In this document: one piece after another, positions 9,551-19,453 of the stretch
How positions within the stretch are numbered: the stretch's first letter is position 1
Layout: each line of letters starts with the position of its first letter
Program-made: the position numbers and the translations under genes
Notes under the pieces: model-generated
The model's input: only the letters and a program-made list of their open reading frames with translations
Databases searched by the model: none
Told to the model about the DNA's origin: nothing
Assembly (NCBI RefSeq): GCF_001425835.1
Contig: NZ_LMDP01000003.1
Coordinates: 132,001-196,000 of the forward strand
DNA from: Afipia sp. Root123D2
GTDB lineage: Bacteria; Pseudomonadota; Alphaproteobacteria; Rhizobiales; Xanthobacteraceae
Reading direction: 5' to 3'
DNA: 64,000 nucleotides

Positions 9551-10420
9551 CTATTGCACTAACGCCACGACCCTCTCAGGGTGGCCCGACCAGCGCCAAC
9601 CAAGCGTCGGCCGCGATAGCCCTAGCATCATTCCGCCAAGGGCCGGAGGATGAAGCCAGAGTTGCTCCGGATCTCGACCGCTCCGCTTCTCCTCGCGCGG
9701 ATCCAGCGTGTGTCCCACGTCGTCCGCCTTCGCCGATCTTTCGATGCGACCGATCTCTCGGCTTTCGGCATACGCCATATAGAAAGACGAGCCTTGGCGG
9801 GCGTGATACCTGCCGAGCGTCTTGGTGAAGTCCGTCGGCGTGATGACTTCAAATCGGTCGAGGCGATCAGGCGCGAAGAGAGTGAGGACGCCCGTATAGC
9901 CAAAGAGCTCCGAGGTAATCGTCACGAAATTCCGTGTATCAAGACGAAAGACTTCGGCGAAGCGCGTTACCGCGGCTGCCTGGTCGGCCGCGAGCAAAGT
10001 CACCTCATAAAGGAAATCAATCCCGCCGACCGGCTCCACCGTACGCGGGGGAGAGATTACGAAATGGACCGGCTTCCCCTCGATTTTGAACCGGAGAAAA
10101 TCCTGGCCATTTTCGTGCTGATGCTCAACTCCGACCGACGTGGCATGATGCACCAGTGCACGCGGGTCGAGTGAGGTCGCGCCGGCGCCGAATAGATGAG
10201 ATCGCCCGCGTCTTGCCAGTTCGTCCGCGACAACGCCGTTGCCTTCCGGCTCCAACAACTCAATCTCGCCGGTCCCGGCACGCAATGTCACTCGTTTGGC
10301 GCCCAATCCCCGGACCCGATCCGCAGAGACTTGTTCCGCCCCCAATCGGCGACGCCACATCTCCGCGGCACTTTTGGCATCCGGCGTCGCGATCTGAACG
10401 CGGTCGATGGTCAACAACAC
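9551..10420 (-). CDS. VOC-family (glyoxalase-like) protein
   Basis: Vicinal-oxygen-chelate fold protein of 289 residues, with two betaalphabeta-betabetabeta-type halves. The first begins LLTIDRVQIATPDAKSAAEMWRRRLGAE, the second near GGIDFLYEVTLLAADQAAAVTRFAEVF. It ends LWLHPPALGGMMLGLSRPTLGW, a tail seen in epimerase or lyase-like members. The start is uncertain: GTG 10420 gives the full first strand. Substrate is not known. Its position between aldehyde dehydrogenase and glycolate oxidase suggests a role on an aldehyde or 2-hydroxyacyl intermediate, which is inference only. Gaps of 87 and 127 bases to its neighbours fit one operon. Confidence 0.8.
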   Translation of the reverse strand: MLLTIDRVQIATPDAKSAAEMWRRRLGAEQVSADRVRGLGAKRVTLRAGTGEIELLEPEGNGVVADELARRGRSHLFGAGATSLDPRALVHHATSVGVEHQHENGQDFLRFKIEGKPVHFVISPPRTVEPVGGIDFLYEVTLLAADQAAAVTRFAEVFRLDTRNFVTITSELFGYTGVLTLFAPDRLDRFEVITPTDFTKTLGRYHARQGSSFYMAYAESREIGRIERSAKADDVGHTLDPREEKRSGRDPEQLWLHPPALGGMMLGLSRPTLGWRWSGHPERVVALVQ

Positions 10421-10547
10421 TTCGCTAACTCGCTTTAGGCGTTGGATCTTTGGGCCCTAGAGTCTGGCGCGGCGAAGGACCGTCGCGAGGTTTGACCTGC
10501 GCGACGCATGCTCCGCGACGGCGTATCAGCATTGCCGATCGCGCATG

Positions 10548-12008
10548 CTAACCGTGCATCTGGGTCAGGAACTTAGTGTTGAGATAAGCGCCCATCGCTT
10601 CTGTACCACCTTCCGAACCGTATCCGGAGTCCTTGATTCCTCCGAAGGGAGTCTCCGGTAAGGCAAGGCCTTGGTGGTTGATCGACACCATTCCACTCTC
10701 CACGATCGAGCCGAGCGCGCCGATCGTCGCCGCTGACTTCGTATACGCATATGCAGCAAGGCCATAAGGGAGCCGATTCGCTTCGACCATGGCATCCTCG
10801 AATGTCGAGAACGACGCGATTGGCACAACAGGGCCGAATGGCTCCTCGTTCATAATGCGCGAGTCGAGAGGCACGTCCGTCAGAACCGTCGGTTGAAAGA
10901 AGAAGCCATCGTTGCGCAGGCGCCTCCCACCTGTCCGGATGCGCGCGCCGCGCTGAACGGCGTCCGAGACCAGCGCGTCCATCGCCTCGGCTCGACGGAG
11001 ATTAGCTAGTGGTCCCATTTGGGTCGCTTCGTCGAGGCCGTCGCCGACGACGAGAGCTTTGGCAGCAGCGGTGAATTGTTCAACGAAGTCGTCGTAGACC
11101 CGTTCATGGACCATGAACCGGGTCGGAGAAACACAAACCTGGCCGGCATTCCTGAACTTTGCCGCGGACAGCAATTTTGCCGCTTGTTTGACATCTGCGT
11201 CCTCGAAGACTAGCGCAGGCGCATGTCCACCTAGCTCCATCGTAACGCGCTTCATGTGACTTCCAGCGAGAGCCGCAAGCCGCTTCCCGACTGGCGTCGA
11301 ACCCGTGAACGAAATCTTGCGAATGACAGGGTGGGCAATCAAGTATTCCGATATGTCGGACGGCACACCGAAAACGAGATTGAGGACACCGGAGGGCAAG
11401 CCGGCATCGACATAAGCATTGACCAGAGCTGCACAACTTGCCGGCGTTTCTTCGGGTCCCTTCAGAATCACGGAGCACCCGGCCGCCATCGCAGCTGATA
11501 TCTTTCTGACGGCTTGGTTGATCGGAAAATTCCACGGCGTGAAGGCGGCGACAGGCCCAACTGGCTCGCGGATCACGACCTGCTGTACGGCGCCGGAACG
11601 AGACGGAATGGTCCGACCGTAGGATCGACGCGCCTCCTCCGCGAACCAGTCGATGATGTCTGCGCCGAGCAACACCTCCATCTTCGCCTCGCCCAGCGGC
11701 TTGCCTTGCTCGAGCGTCATGATACGCGCGATTGAGGCGGCTCGCTCGCGGAGCTTTTCGGCAGCCCCACGCATCAATTTGTATCGCTCGAAGGAAGACG
11801 TCCTCCGCCACAATTCGAACCCGCGCACGGCCGATTCAAGTGCGTCGTCGAGATCGGGGATAGACGCGTGCGCAACCGTTCCGATCAATTTTCCCGTCGC
11901 CGGATTCAGGATGGGCTCGACCTTTCCGCTCGTTCCATCGCGCCAGGATCCATCGATGAACAACTTTGTATCGGGGTACATCTGCTCGCGACTTGTCACC
12001 ATTTCCAT
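10548..12008 (-). CDS. NAD(P)-dependent aldehyde dehydrogenase, succinate-semialdehyde type
   Basis: Aldehyde dehydrogenase superfamily enzyme of 486 residues, closest in style to GabD-like succinate-semialdehyde or glycolaldehyde-type dehydrogenases. The general base is E258 (TMELGGHAP) and the catalytic nucleophile C292 ([12 protein letters not shown]); the cofactor region contains [14 protein letters not shown] near 158-170 and FTGSTPVGK near 234-242. The start could also be ATG 12002. It lies between the acyl-CoA ligase and the VOC gene on the same strand, so it probably oxidises the aldehyde made by the GMC dehydrogenase to the acid used by the ligase (inference). Confidence 0.92.
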   Translation of the reverse strand: MEMVTSREQMYPDTKLFIDGSWRDGTSGKVEPILNPATGKLIGTVAHASIPDLDDALESAVRGFELWRRTSSFERYKLMRGAAEKLRERAASIARIMTLEQGKPLGEAKMEVLLGADIIDWFAEEARRSYGRTIPSRSGAVQQVVIREPVGPVAAFTPWNFPINQAVRKISAAMAAGCSVILKGPEETPASCAALVNAYVDAGLPSGVLNLVFGVPSDISEYLIAHPVIRKISFTGSTPVGKRLAALAGSHMKRVTMELGGHAPALVFEDADVKQAAKLLSAAKFRNAGQVCVSPTRFMVHERVYDDFVEQFTAAAKALVVGDGLDEATQMGPLANLRRAEAMDALVSDAVQRGARIRTGGRRLRNDGFFFQPTVLTDVPLDSRIMNEEPFGPVVPIASFSTFEDAMVEANRLPYGLAAYAYTKSAATIGALGSIVESGMVSINHQGLALPETPFGGIKDSGYGSEGGTEAMGAYLNTKFLTQMHG

Positions 12009-12027
12009 CCGTCCGGTCTATAATTCG

Positions 12028-13584
12028 TTAAACTGAGGTAGCCGCTGACAGCAACTCCTCGGCACGCTTTTTCAAGTCGTGCTTTCTAATCTTCCCGTTC
12101 GGGGCTACCGGAAGTTGCGGCAAGACAATGATCTGCTGCGGCTTCTTGTATGGTGCAAGCTGCCGCTCCACGAGCGCGAGCAGTTCGGCCACTTCGATGG
12201 TGCTTCCAGGGGTCGGCTCAACGAAAGCGATGATCTCCTCGTTACCCTCGATTGATCGCCCGACTACCGCGGAATTGAGAACCGCCGGATGAGAATTGAG
12301 GACAGCCTCGATTTCGGGCGGATAGACGTTGAAGCCGGACCTGATAATTAGCTCCTTGGACCGTCCTTGGACCACCAGTTCGCCGCCGGGCGACCGGCTG
12401 ACGATATCTCCGGTTTTCAAATATCCTTCGCGATCGATCGCCTCGGCGGTCTTGTCCGGCTGACCATAGTACCCCAACATCACATTGGGCCCGCGAACGA
12501 GCAGTTCGCCCGCTTCGCCATCGGGTACTTCCCGCCCATCAGGTCCGACGATCTTGGTTTCGATTCCCGGGATTGGGGGTCCGATGTTGATTTCGTTGCT
12601 TCCCATGGCATACAGCGTCCGACTGATGGTTGGAGACGTCTCGGTCAGCCCGTAACCATTATGAAGCACCACGCCGAACACTCGCTCGACGCTCTGTCGC
12701 AGAGAGAGATCGAGCGGTGCCGTTCCAGTATAGACATAACGAAGGTTATTGGGCGTGAGCTTGATATTGTTCTGATCGACGTAAGCGATGATCCGCGACA
12801 ACATCGCAGGAACGGCATTGAAGGTGGTCAACGAACCATTCACGACGGCGTCGATTGCTTGCGTGAGAGAGAACCTCGGCATGATCCGCAGGTGCGCGCC
12901 GACAAACAACATACTTTGCAGCAACGTCAATCCGTACGAATGAGAGATCGGCATAACGCAAAGTGTGACGTCCTCGGGAAAGAGCGTGTTGGTTCTTTTG
13001 CCCCGGCCCGCCACGTAAGCGAGGTTGCGATGACTGAGCATCACTCCCTTCGGGCGACCGGTAGTCCCCGTCGTGTAGATGAGAACTGCAACCTGACGGG
13101 CGGGATCCTCATAGACCTCCTCGGGAACGGCGCTCGCCTCTAACTTCCCGACCTTGATCGCTCCAATCCCCGTGAACGATTCGGCTTCCGCGCCGCGCCG
13201 GCACGCCGCAGCATCTGCTTCCACTGATATTCCATGCGTATAGAATACGCGTCTGGGCTTGCAGTCACTCTCAATAGCGCCCAGTTCGTGCGGGCCGAGC
13301 CGTGCGCTCGTCATCACTGCCCATGCATCAAGCCGGCTCGCCGCATACATAAGGACGATGGCGCCGATTGAGTTCTCGCCCACCACCATGACCCGATCAC
13401 CGGGACGGATCCCTAGACGCGCCAAGTCACCTGCAACGGCCTCGATCGTATCAATCAGTCTCCGATAGGACCAAACGATGCCCCGCTCGTCAGTAAGAGC
13501 CGGCCGGGATGCTCCTGCTTTGGCCCCCTCATCCACAATGAGGTGGATGCGTCGCGGCAGGCTAGTCAAATAATCCACTTCCAT
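12028..13584 (-). CDS. AMP-forming acyl-CoA ligase
   Basis: Acyl-adenylate-forming enzyme of 518 residues that activates a carboxylic acid to its CoA thioester. The AMP-binding loop YTTGTTGRPKGVMLSHRN (about 170-187), adenine motif GYGLTETSPTIS, hinge GYLKTGDIV and a C-terminal catalytic lysine in APNGKIRKHDLKK are all present. First gene of the minus-strand operon; a tandem operator-like site lies about 100 bases upstream (13686-13710). Substrate chain length cannot be read. Context with alcohol and aldehyde dehydrogenases, a CoA-transferase and an enoyl-CoA hydratase points to a short or oxygenated acid. Confidence 0.92.
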   Translation of the reverse strand: MEVDYLTSLPRRIHLIVDEGAKAGASRPALTDERGIVWSYRRLIDTIEAVAGDLARLGIRPGDRVMVVGENSIGAIVLMYAASRLDAWAVMTSARLGPHELGAIESDCKPRRVFYTHGISVEADAAACRRGAEAESFTGIGAIKVGKLEASAVPEEVYEDPARQVAVLIYTTGTTGRPKGVMLSHRNLAYVAGRGKRTNTLFPEDVTLCVMPISHSYGLTLLQSMLFVGAHLRIMPRFSLTQAIDAVVNGSLTTFNAVPAMLSRIIAYVDQNNIKLTPNNLRYVYTGTAPLDLSLRQSVERVFGVVLHNGYGLTETSPTISRTLYAMGSNEINIGPPIPGIETKIVGPDGREVPDGEAGELLVRGPNVMLGYYGQPDKTAEAIDREGYLKTGDIVSRSPGGELVVQGRSKELIIRSGFNVYPPEIEAVLNSHPAVLNSAVVGRSIEGNEEIIAFVEPTPGSTIEVAELLALVERQLAPYKKPQQIIVLPQLPVAPNGKIRKHDLKKRAEELLSAATSV

Positions 13585-13685
13585 GGCGGGCCCGATCTTC
13601 TTCGCCAGAACTTCCGCATCCAGCTCCTCGACTACAAGCGGCCGCGGATGACGAGGTTAGTCTGTTGTTGGATTGTCACCGATAT

Positions 13686-13710
13686 TGGTCCGACCAGTTT
13701 GGTATGATCA
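13686..13710. promoter_or_regulatory. Tandem TGGT-N3-ACCA operator, acyl-CoA ligase operon
   Basis: A 25-base site made of TGGTCCGACCA, spacer GTT, then TGGTATGATCA. Each half follows TGGT-N3-ACCA, the core seen for PdhR/LldR/GlcC-type GntR regulators; the second half has one change. It lies about 100 bases upstream of the acyl-CoA ligase start on the minus strand, in the 216-base gap after gor. The rest of this gap shows no gene. The candidate ligand-responsive regulator is the GntR protein at 15389. Confidence 0.62.
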
Positions 13711-13800
13711 CACTCGTGTTGTCAAGTGCGTTTTGAGCGCCGCCGCATAACGGCGCGCGCCAACGGCCTGAACTCGTACAATCGATCGAAATTGAGCTTT

Positions 13801-15186
13801 CTAAGCCGCCGCGTCGCGCACGTAACGTGCAGTGCGGGTACGCATAGTCACCAGTTCCTCGGCGGAGGTCGGGTGCAGCGCCATAGTGGCGTCGAAGTCC
13901 GCCTTGGTAGCCTTCATCTTTACGGCAATGGCGATGACCTGAACCAATTCGGCCGCGTCCGATCCAACGATATGGCAACCCACGACGCGGTCGCTCCCCG
14001 CGTCAACCACCAGTTTCATCAACACCCGCGACTCGCTGCCGGACAGTGTCGCCTTCAACGGGCGGAACGCGGCCTTGTAGACATCAACGATAGCGAACTG
14101 CGCCCGTGCCTGCGCCTCGGTGAGGCCCACGGTGCCAACCTGGGGCTGCGTGAACACGGCGGTTGGAATATCGGCATGATCGACCTTCACCTCGCGCTTG
14201 CCGAATACGGTGTCGGCGAAGGCATGGCCCTCGCGGATCGCCACCGGCGTCAGGTTGAAGCGATGGGTGACGTCGCCGACCGCATAGATGTGCGGCACCG
14301 AGGTCTGCGAAAATTCGTTGACGGCAATGCCGCCATTCTTCGGGTTGATGGCGACGCCCGCCTTCTCGAGCCCGAGATTGGCGACGTTGGGATGACGTCC
14401 GATGGCGAACATCACCTTGTCGGAGGCGACGCTGGAGCCGTTCGACAGATGCGAGGTGAACTCGTCGCCGTGCTTCTCGACCTTGTCCACGGTGCAGCCG
14501 GTGAGAACGGTGATGCCATCCTTCTCCATCTCGGCGCGGACATGGGCGCGCACGTCGTCGTCGAACCCGCGCAGGATGTTGTCGCCGCGATAGACCACAG
14601 TCACGAGGGAACCCAGGCCCGAGAAGATGCACGCAAACTCCAGCGCGATATAGCCACCGCCCTGGATCAGGATCCGCTTCGGCAATTCGGGTAGATGAAA
14701 TGCTTCGTTCGATGAGATGACATGCTCGATGCCGGGAATGGTCTTGCCGTTGTTCGGTGCGCCGCCGGTGGCGATCAGGATATACTTCGAGCGCACCTTC
14801 CTGCCGCCGTCGAGCACCAGCGTATGCGTGTCCTCGAACACGGCGCGCGACTTGATCACCTGCACGCCAGATTTCTCCACGTTGGCGGTGTAGGCCGCTT
14901 CCAGCCGGGCGATCTCCTTGTCTTTGTTGGCGATCAGGGTGGCCCAGTCGAACGTCGCCGACGGAACGGTCCAGCCGAAGCCCGCGGCATCCGCGATGTC
15001 GTGGCTGAAATGCGAGGCGTAGGCGAATAGTTTCTTAGGTACGCACCCGCGAATGACGCAAGTGCCGCCCATCCGATATTCCTCGGCGATCATGACGCGG
15101 GCGCCATGGCCAGCGGCGATCCGCGCGGCGCGCACGCCGCCCGAGCCGCCACCTATGACAAACAGATCCGTCTCAAAGCTGTCCAT
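13801..15186 (-). CDS. gor: Glutathione-disulfide reductase
   Basis: FAD-containing pyridine nucleotide-disulfide oxidoreductase of 461 residues that reduces glutathione disulfide with NADPH. FAD motif GGGSGG (12-17) is followed by the redox-active pair C43/C48 in GGTCVIRGCVPKK, an NADP-binding region near GGGYIALEFACIFSGLGS, and the C-terminal dimerisation domain ending with HPTSAEELVTM, which carries the catalytic base histidine. It is divergent from the GntR regulator. The local wording is more GC-rich than the flanking catabolic genes, so it may be a captured chromosomal copy (impression, not measured). Confidence 0.94.
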   Translation of the reverse strand: MDSFETDLFVIGGGSGGVRAARIAAGHGARVMIAEEYRMGGTCVIRGCVPKKLFAYASHFSHDIADAAGFGWTVPSATFDWATLIANKDKEIARLEAAYTANVEKSGVQVIKSRAVFEDTHTLVLDGGRKVRSKYILIATGGAPNNGKTIPGIEHVISSNEAFHLPELPKRILIQGGGYIALEFACIFSGLGSLVTVVYRGDNILRGFDDDVRAHVRAEMEKDGITVLTGCTVDKVEKHGDEFTSHLSNGSSVASDKVMFAIGRHPNVANLGLEKAGVAINPKNGGIAVNEFSQTSVPHIYAVGDVTHRFNLTPVAIREGHAFADTVFGKREVKVDHADIPTAVFTQPQVGTVGLTEAQARAQFAIVDVYKAAFRPLKATLSGSESRVLMKLVVDAGSDRVVGCHIVGSDAAELVQVIAIAVKMKATKADFDATMALHPTSAEELVTMRTRTARYVRDAAA

Positions 15187-15305
15187 GCTAGGAAATCAAT
15201 TCTTTAGGTGGATTTGGCGGGTTTCAGATGCTTCAATTTCCTCAACCTGATATCTACTGAAGCAGGGCGGATTCGACCGAGATCCTCAAGATTCCTCCAA
15301 AGTAC

Positions 15306-15328
15306 TGGTCGACCAATTTGGCCGGCCA
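15306..15328. promoter_or_regulatory. Operator-like double palindrome between gor and the GntR gene
   Basis: Two 10-base palindromes, TGGTCGACCA and TGGCCGGCCA, separated by ATT, in the 202-base gap between gor (minus) and the GntR regulator (plus, start 15389). The layout matches the other four sites of the block, but each palindrome has a 2-base instead of a 3-base centre and the second has C/G in place of T/A. Its position suggests autoregulation of the regulator and possibly control of gor. Confidence 0.5.
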
Positions 15329-15388
15329 TGATTAGCTACCGAGGAAATCGAAATCAAGTGGTCGGCAGGACCAGGCAGGATATTTTAG

Positions 15389-16117
15389 ATGACTGAGCGA
15401 AATCGAACCGACAAGCTTGAGGCTCCTTCGAACGCCATCGGAAAAATCCTTTCCTTCATCCGTGAGCGCCGCTATCAGCCCTCCGAACGGTTGCCATCAG
15501 AACGCGACTTTGCGGAAAAGTTCGACACCAGTCGCGGCGCGGTTCGAGAGGCTCTGGCCGCACTTGAAACCATGCGAGTGATAGAACGGCGCCCAAATTC
15601 TGGAATCTATCTGCGAAAGATTGAAGAGAGCAGCATCGATGCTCTCGTGCTGTATGCCGAATCCGGAGTTCCATTCGAGGCCAAGGAAATCGCCGACGTC
15701 ATGGAGGTCCGCCGTATGCTCGAGGGGCAGGCGGTCAGGTTGGCCTGCACACGCAGGACTGCGGACAACATCCGCGAGATCAATGCCATACTTGAAGAGA
15801 CCAACAAGCGCCTATCCAAGAAGCAAAGCATAGAGCGCGAGGACGAGGCGTTCCATCTTGCGATCTTTTCCGCCACCAAGAATGACATTTTGCTGCGCGT
15901 GGCGAGATCGTTCTACGAACTGTCCAGGCATCGACGGAAGGTCTACTTTGCCGACCATAATCGAGGTCGACAATCTTACGAGGACCATTGCGCCATCTTG
16001 GAAGCGATTGAAGAGCGGCGGGTAGGCCAAGCCGAACAACAGATGAACGCTCACCTCTCGCGAACAGGGGAGGCGTGGCAAGCGCTTTTAGGAGAAACCA
16101 AAGTCACAAAACGTTAG
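15389..16117 (+). CDS. GntR-family transcriptional regulator, FadR subfamily
   Basis: DNA-binding regulator of 242 residues. The N-terminal winged helix-turn-helix shows ERLPSERDFAEKFDTSRGAVREALAALE near residues 32-59. The C-terminal FCD ligand domain holds candidate metal-binding residues in DEAFHLAIFSAT and YEDHCAILEAI. FadR-subfamily proteins usually bind acids such as lactate, glycolate or acyl-CoA. It is the only complete regulator gene in the catabolic block and is flanked by one of five similar operator-like sites, so it is the best candidate to control the block. A possible terminator hairpin follows. Confidence 0.92.
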   Translation: MTERNRTDKLEAPSNAIGKILSFIRERRYQPSERLPSERDFAEKFDTSRGAVREALAALETMRVIERRPNSGIYLRKIEESSIDALVLYAESGVPFEAKEIADVMEVRRMLEGQAVRLACTRRTADNIREINAILEETNKRLSKKQSIEREDEAFHLAIFSATKNDILLRVARSFYELSRHRRKVYFADHNRGRQSYEDHCAILEAIEERRVGQAEQQMNAHLSRTGEAWQALLGETKVTKR

Positions 16118-16168
16118 TCTTCCCGGCCATCCCGTCCGCCATCTCTACGCGAAATACCCCAGTGTAGC

Positions 16169-16192
16169 GCGAAGCACGAGCCCGTGCTTCGC
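16169..16192. terminator. Bidirectional hairpin between convergent genes
   Basis: A perfect inverted repeat, GCGAAGCACG and CGTGCTTCGC, with loop AGCC, lies between the end of the GntR gene and the end of the convergent permease gene. There is no U-tract, so it is a candidate rather than a classic intrinsic terminator, but its place between two convergent stops fits transcription termination. Confidence 0.5.
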
Positions 16193-16203
16193 TCGAACAG
16201 AGC

Positions 16204-17190
16204 CTAACCTTTTAGCGCACCCGCCGTCAGCCCTGCGACGAAATATCGATAGCAGAACATAAAGATGACGAACAACGGCAGAGCAATAAGGGTTGCGCCG
16301 GCGAGTATCTCACCCCAACGCAGATCTTGCGCGCCAAGCATTGATGCCAACCCCACGGGCAATGTCTTGCGATCATCACTCATGATGAGGATGAGCGCGA
16401 ATACGTAGTCTGCCCAGGACAGCAGAAACGAGAAGATGCCGACCGTAATCAAGCCGGGGGCTGAAAGCGGAAGGACCACCTTGATGAAGGCGCCGAACTG
16501 GGAACAGCCGTCCACCATTGCTGCCTCCTCCAGGTCGAACGGCATCGATTTGAAAAAGCCCCATAGCAGCCACACCGCCAGCGGCAGCGAAATCGCCAGG
16601 TGAGCGATTAGCAGGCCCCACAAGCTGTCGGCTAAACCAGCTATACGGAATAGGGCTGACATCGGAATGACCAGCATCAACGGCGGAAACATGTAAGCGA
16701 ATAGCATCGACGCAACCAGCGTCGTCTTTCCGCGAAAACGCAGCCTCGTCGCGCCATAGGCAATAAATGACGACAGCGTCGTCGCCACGACGATCGTGGC
16801 CATAGCCATCAGGACACTGTTGAGAAAATTCGCCGGATAGTTCGTAAGCTGCAAGAGCGATTTGTATGAACTCAGGTCCGGCGGCCAAAACACCAGTGAC
16901 GTGTCAAGGAACAGTTTCTCGGGCGGCCGCAGACTAGAGAGGATCATCCAATAGATCGGGAAGAACGAATAGATGCAGATCAGGATAACCGCGACATACA
17001 AGCCCACGCGCGCGGCGATTTCCTTCATTGACTTACCTTGATCCTTCTTTCTCTGATTGCTTGAGGCCAACGACGAGACACTTGGAATAGCTTTCCCTGC
17101 GCCACTTACGCCACGTGACGTCCGCTCCGCCGGTGAACCAACGACGACAGCAGCAGCAGCGCGGCTTTGATTTTGAACCGGCATCGTCAT
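16204..17190 (-). CDS. Sugar-type ABC importer permease (MalG/UgpE type)
   Basis: Inner-membrane permease of a carbohydrate-class (family 1) importer. Six hydrophobic segments and the ATPase-contact loop EEAAMVDGCSQFGAFIKVVLPLSAPGL are present, ending FVAGLTAGALKG as in MalG-type proteins. The 328-residue frame has an unusual Ala/Ser/Arg-rich 54-residue N-terminus. A shorter start at 17028 (MKEIAARVGLYVAV) would give the usual length, but start 17190 forms an ATGA overlap with the upstream permease and is kept. The operon's own ATPase gene is broken (20821-21242). Confidence 0.9.
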   Translation of the reverse strand: MTMPVQNQSRAAAAVVVGSPAERTSRGVSGAGKAIPSVSSLASSNQRKKDQGKSMKEIAARVGLYVAVILICIYSFFPIYWMILSSLRPPEKLFLDTSLVFWPPDLSSYKSLLQLTNYPANFLNSVLMAMATIVVATTLSSFIAYGATRLRFRGKTTLVASMLFAYMFPPLMLVIPMSALFRIAGLADSLWGLLIAHLAISLPLAVWLLWGFFKSMPFDLEEAAMVDGCSQFGAFIKVVLPLSAPGLITVGIFSFLLSWADYVFALILIMSDDRKTLPVGLASMLGAQDLRWGEILAGATLIALPLFVIFMFCYRYFVAGLTAGALKG

Positions 17191-18059
17191 CGCCCCTGTT
17201 TCGCTTCGTCAATCGGAAAGAATCGGAGATAAATCAGGATAATGCACGCCAACATCAAGAACGAGACGGTAGCGACGGCGGCCCCACCTCCCAAGTCGAA
17301 CTCGAGAAATGCTTTCCGGTAAGCCAACGTCGGAAGCGTCTCGGTTTCATTCAACGGTCCACCCTTCGTCAGCAGCCAGATCACGTCGAATTTGTTAAAC
17401 ATCCAGATCCCTCTCAGGAGGATGACAACGATCAACACGGACCTCAATCCCGGCAGCGTGATATGCCAGAACTGTTTCAAAACGCCGGCACCATCAACGC
17501 GAGCTGCTTCGTATAGCTGGGACGGAATCGATTGAAGGCCGGCAAGAACACAGGTCACAACGAACGGCGTCCAGATCCACACGCTGACCAGGACAATAGT
17601 CGCCTTCGCATTTGTTGCATCACCTCCCCAGTCGAACATTCCATATCCAAACGACGCAAAGATGCTTTTGAGAAGGCCGTAGTTTGGGTCGAGAATCCAT
17701 TGCGTGATGAGGCAGGCGACGACCGTCGGAAGGAAGTACGGTACGATCGACAATGCTCGCACAACAGTCTGCCCCACGAACTGCCTGTTGAGAACAAGCG
17801 CAATGCTTATACCGAGGACGACTTGTAGCACGATCGCCGAAATGGCGATCGTGATCCCGTTCAACAGAGAGCCCCAGAACAGCGGCTCGCTAAGCACTTT
17901 CAGATAGTTGCCGAGTCCTACCCATCGCGGCTGGTCGATGAATGATGACGCCGTGTAGAACGAGAGCTTAATCGAATAGAGGAGAGGCCCGCCAACAATA
18001 GCACCGAGCACCAATACACTTCCTATGAACAAACCGATAATTCGCCAGTCCTGTCGCAT
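17187..18059 (-). CDS. Sugar-type ABC importer permease (MalF/UgpA type)
   Basis: Partner permease, about 290 residues from ATG 18059; the frame stays open to 18134, but MRQDWRIIGLFIGSVLVLGAIVGGPLLYSIKLSF is the expected N-terminus. The ATPase-contact motif YEAARVDGAGVLKQFWHITLPGL lies near residues 180-202. It follows the binding-protein gene by 32 bases and overlaps the next permease, so the three were made from one transcript. Substrate unknown; family members carry sugars, glycerol phosphate or polyols. Confidence 0.91.
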   Translation of the reverse strand: MRQDWRIIGLFIGSVLVLGAIVGGPLLYSIKLSFYTASSFIDQPRWVGLGNYLKVLSEPLFWGSLLNGITIAISAIVLQVVLGISIALVLNRQFVGQTVVRALSIVPYFLPTVVACLITQWILDPNYGLLKSIFASFGYGMFDWGGDATNAKATIVLVSVWIWTPFVVTCVLAGLQSIPSQLYEAARVDGAGVLKQFWHITLPGLRSVLIVVILLRGIWMFNKFDVIWLLTKGGPLNETETLPTLAYRKAFLEFDLGGGAAVATVSFLMLACIILIYLRFFPIDEAKQGR

Positions 18060-18091
18060 GACGTGGCCTCTCCTGTCGCCAGTTCCGATGC

Positions 18092-19453
18092 TCAGCTGAT
18101 TTTTCGGATTCGATCGGCAGCGGCCTTTACGCAATCACTCGACGACATATTCCTGAGAACCCGATTTTGCAGCATCTCCGGCATAATGTTCGCATCGAAA
18201 AGCTTGCACGGCCGCAGATCGATCGACGGACCCGTCATATCCACTGAGTTAAGAACCGTTTTGCTGCCTTCATCAATGAATGACTTCATCTGCTCCATCG
18301 TCGCCCAATGCTTTTGAATCATCGGATGATTTTTCCACCGAGGATCGTCGTAAATGTCCAACCGCGCCGGTTGGAAGTTCATCCAGGCGGAGTGCAGCCA
18401 ATCGATATAGTGCTCGTCAATAAACCATTTTAGAAACTTATAGGCCGCCTCGGTTTGCTTAGTCTTGTAAAGAATGAAGCCATCGAAGGCGAAGGACAGT
18501 GCATCCTGCTTACCTGTGCTGTCCGGGGAAGCGAAGATACCATATTTGTTCGCAAGGTCTGGATTGCGAGCTTCGAGCGCCTCGACCACCCGGCCCGAAT
18601 AAACGGTATGTGCAACCTTCCCCGTCGCAAAAAGGCTCATCAGCTCAGCATAACTGACCGTATTCATGCCAGCCGGCATCGTTTTATAAAGGTCGGCATA
18701 TAGATCGAGAAAGCGGCCGGTCGGACCGGCATTCTCCGGTGCATCGAGAACCACGTTCCACTTGTCGTCATAGAATTTCGGCGCTTCTGCAAACAGGTTG
18801 CCAAAGCTCGCCCAATTGGTGGCACTGTCGCTCGCCAGTGGAATGACGCAGCCGCCCCGCTCGATGTTGCCATCTTTCGTGACAGTCAGCGCTCGGCAAT
18901 TCTCAAGGAACTCGGCCCATGTCTTGGGAACCTTCAAGCCTTTTTCCTGATACAGATCCTTTCGGTAGAAAACCGTCACCAAATTGTAGTCATAGGGATA
19001 GAACCAGTTCTCTCCCTTGTATGACCAAGTCCCCTGCTTGCCCCACGAGTATTTTTTGACGAGATCCGTCAACGGCACAATTTGGTCGGCCATCGCGTAT
19101 TGCAAAATGTGAGCAATATATCCGGCCGTCGCAATATCGTACGGAGTGCCAGCATTGATGGCCGCCATCGACTTTGCAAAACCGCTACTAATCGGCGTAG
19201 AGTCGACGACGATTTTTACGCCGAACTTGCTCTGGTATTCATTGCACGCATTGCGCAGAACCGTTTGGCTCGCAGCGGTCGTTTCAGCGTTTAGAAAGCG
19301 AAGCGTTATGCCGGACTGTGCATTGACATAGGGCGCGGAAAGTGAGCCAGCGATACCGGCCGCTGCGCCGGCCGTCGTTTTGAGAAAGCGCCGTCGGTCA
19401 ATACCGCTCCCATTACCCTCGGAGCCCGACACGCTTAAGCTGAGCCTGTCCAT
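18092..19453 (-). CDS. Sugar-type ABC importer substrate-binding protein
   Basis: Extracellular solute-binding protein of family 1, about 453 residues. ATG 19453 is preferred over 19474 because GGGAGAG lies just upstream. The N-terminus carries a twin-arginine-like signal, DRRRFLKTTAGAAAGIAGSLSAPYVNAQS, so export by Tat is likely. The body shows binding-protein features such as DLYQEKGLKVPKTWAEFLENC and AAYKFLKWFIDE. The left end of an IS element lies about 100 bases upstream and separates this gene from its native promoter and the ATPase gene, so expression may now depend on a promoter in or near the IS. Confidence 0.9.
   Translation of the reverse strand: MDRLSLSVSGSEGNGSGIDRRRFLKTTAGAAAGIAGSLSAPYVNAQSGITLRFLNAETTAASQTVLRNACNEYQSKFGVKIVVDSTPISSGFAKSMAAINAGTPYDIATAGYIAHILQYAMADQIVPLTDLVKKYSWGKQGTWSYKGENWFYPYDYNLVTVFYRKDLYQEKGLKVPKTWAEFLENCRALTVTKDGNIERGGCVIPLASDSATNWASFGNLFAEAPKFYDDKWNVVLDAPENAGPTGRFLDLYADLYKTMPAGMNTVSYAELMSLFATGKVAHTVYSGRVVEALEARNPDLANKYGIFASPDSTGKQDALSFAFDGFILYKTKQTEAAYKFLKWFIDEHYIDWLHSAWMNFQPARLDIYDDPRWKNHPMIQKHWATMEQMKSFIDEGSKTVLNSVDMTGPSIDLRPCKLFDANIMPEMLQNRVLRNMSSSDCVKAAADRIRKIS

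Noticed and set aside
13726-14694. Long plus-strand frame (322 codons) opposite gor
   Set aside because: Composition is that of an antisense shadow of a high-GC gene; gor on the minus strand has full motifs.
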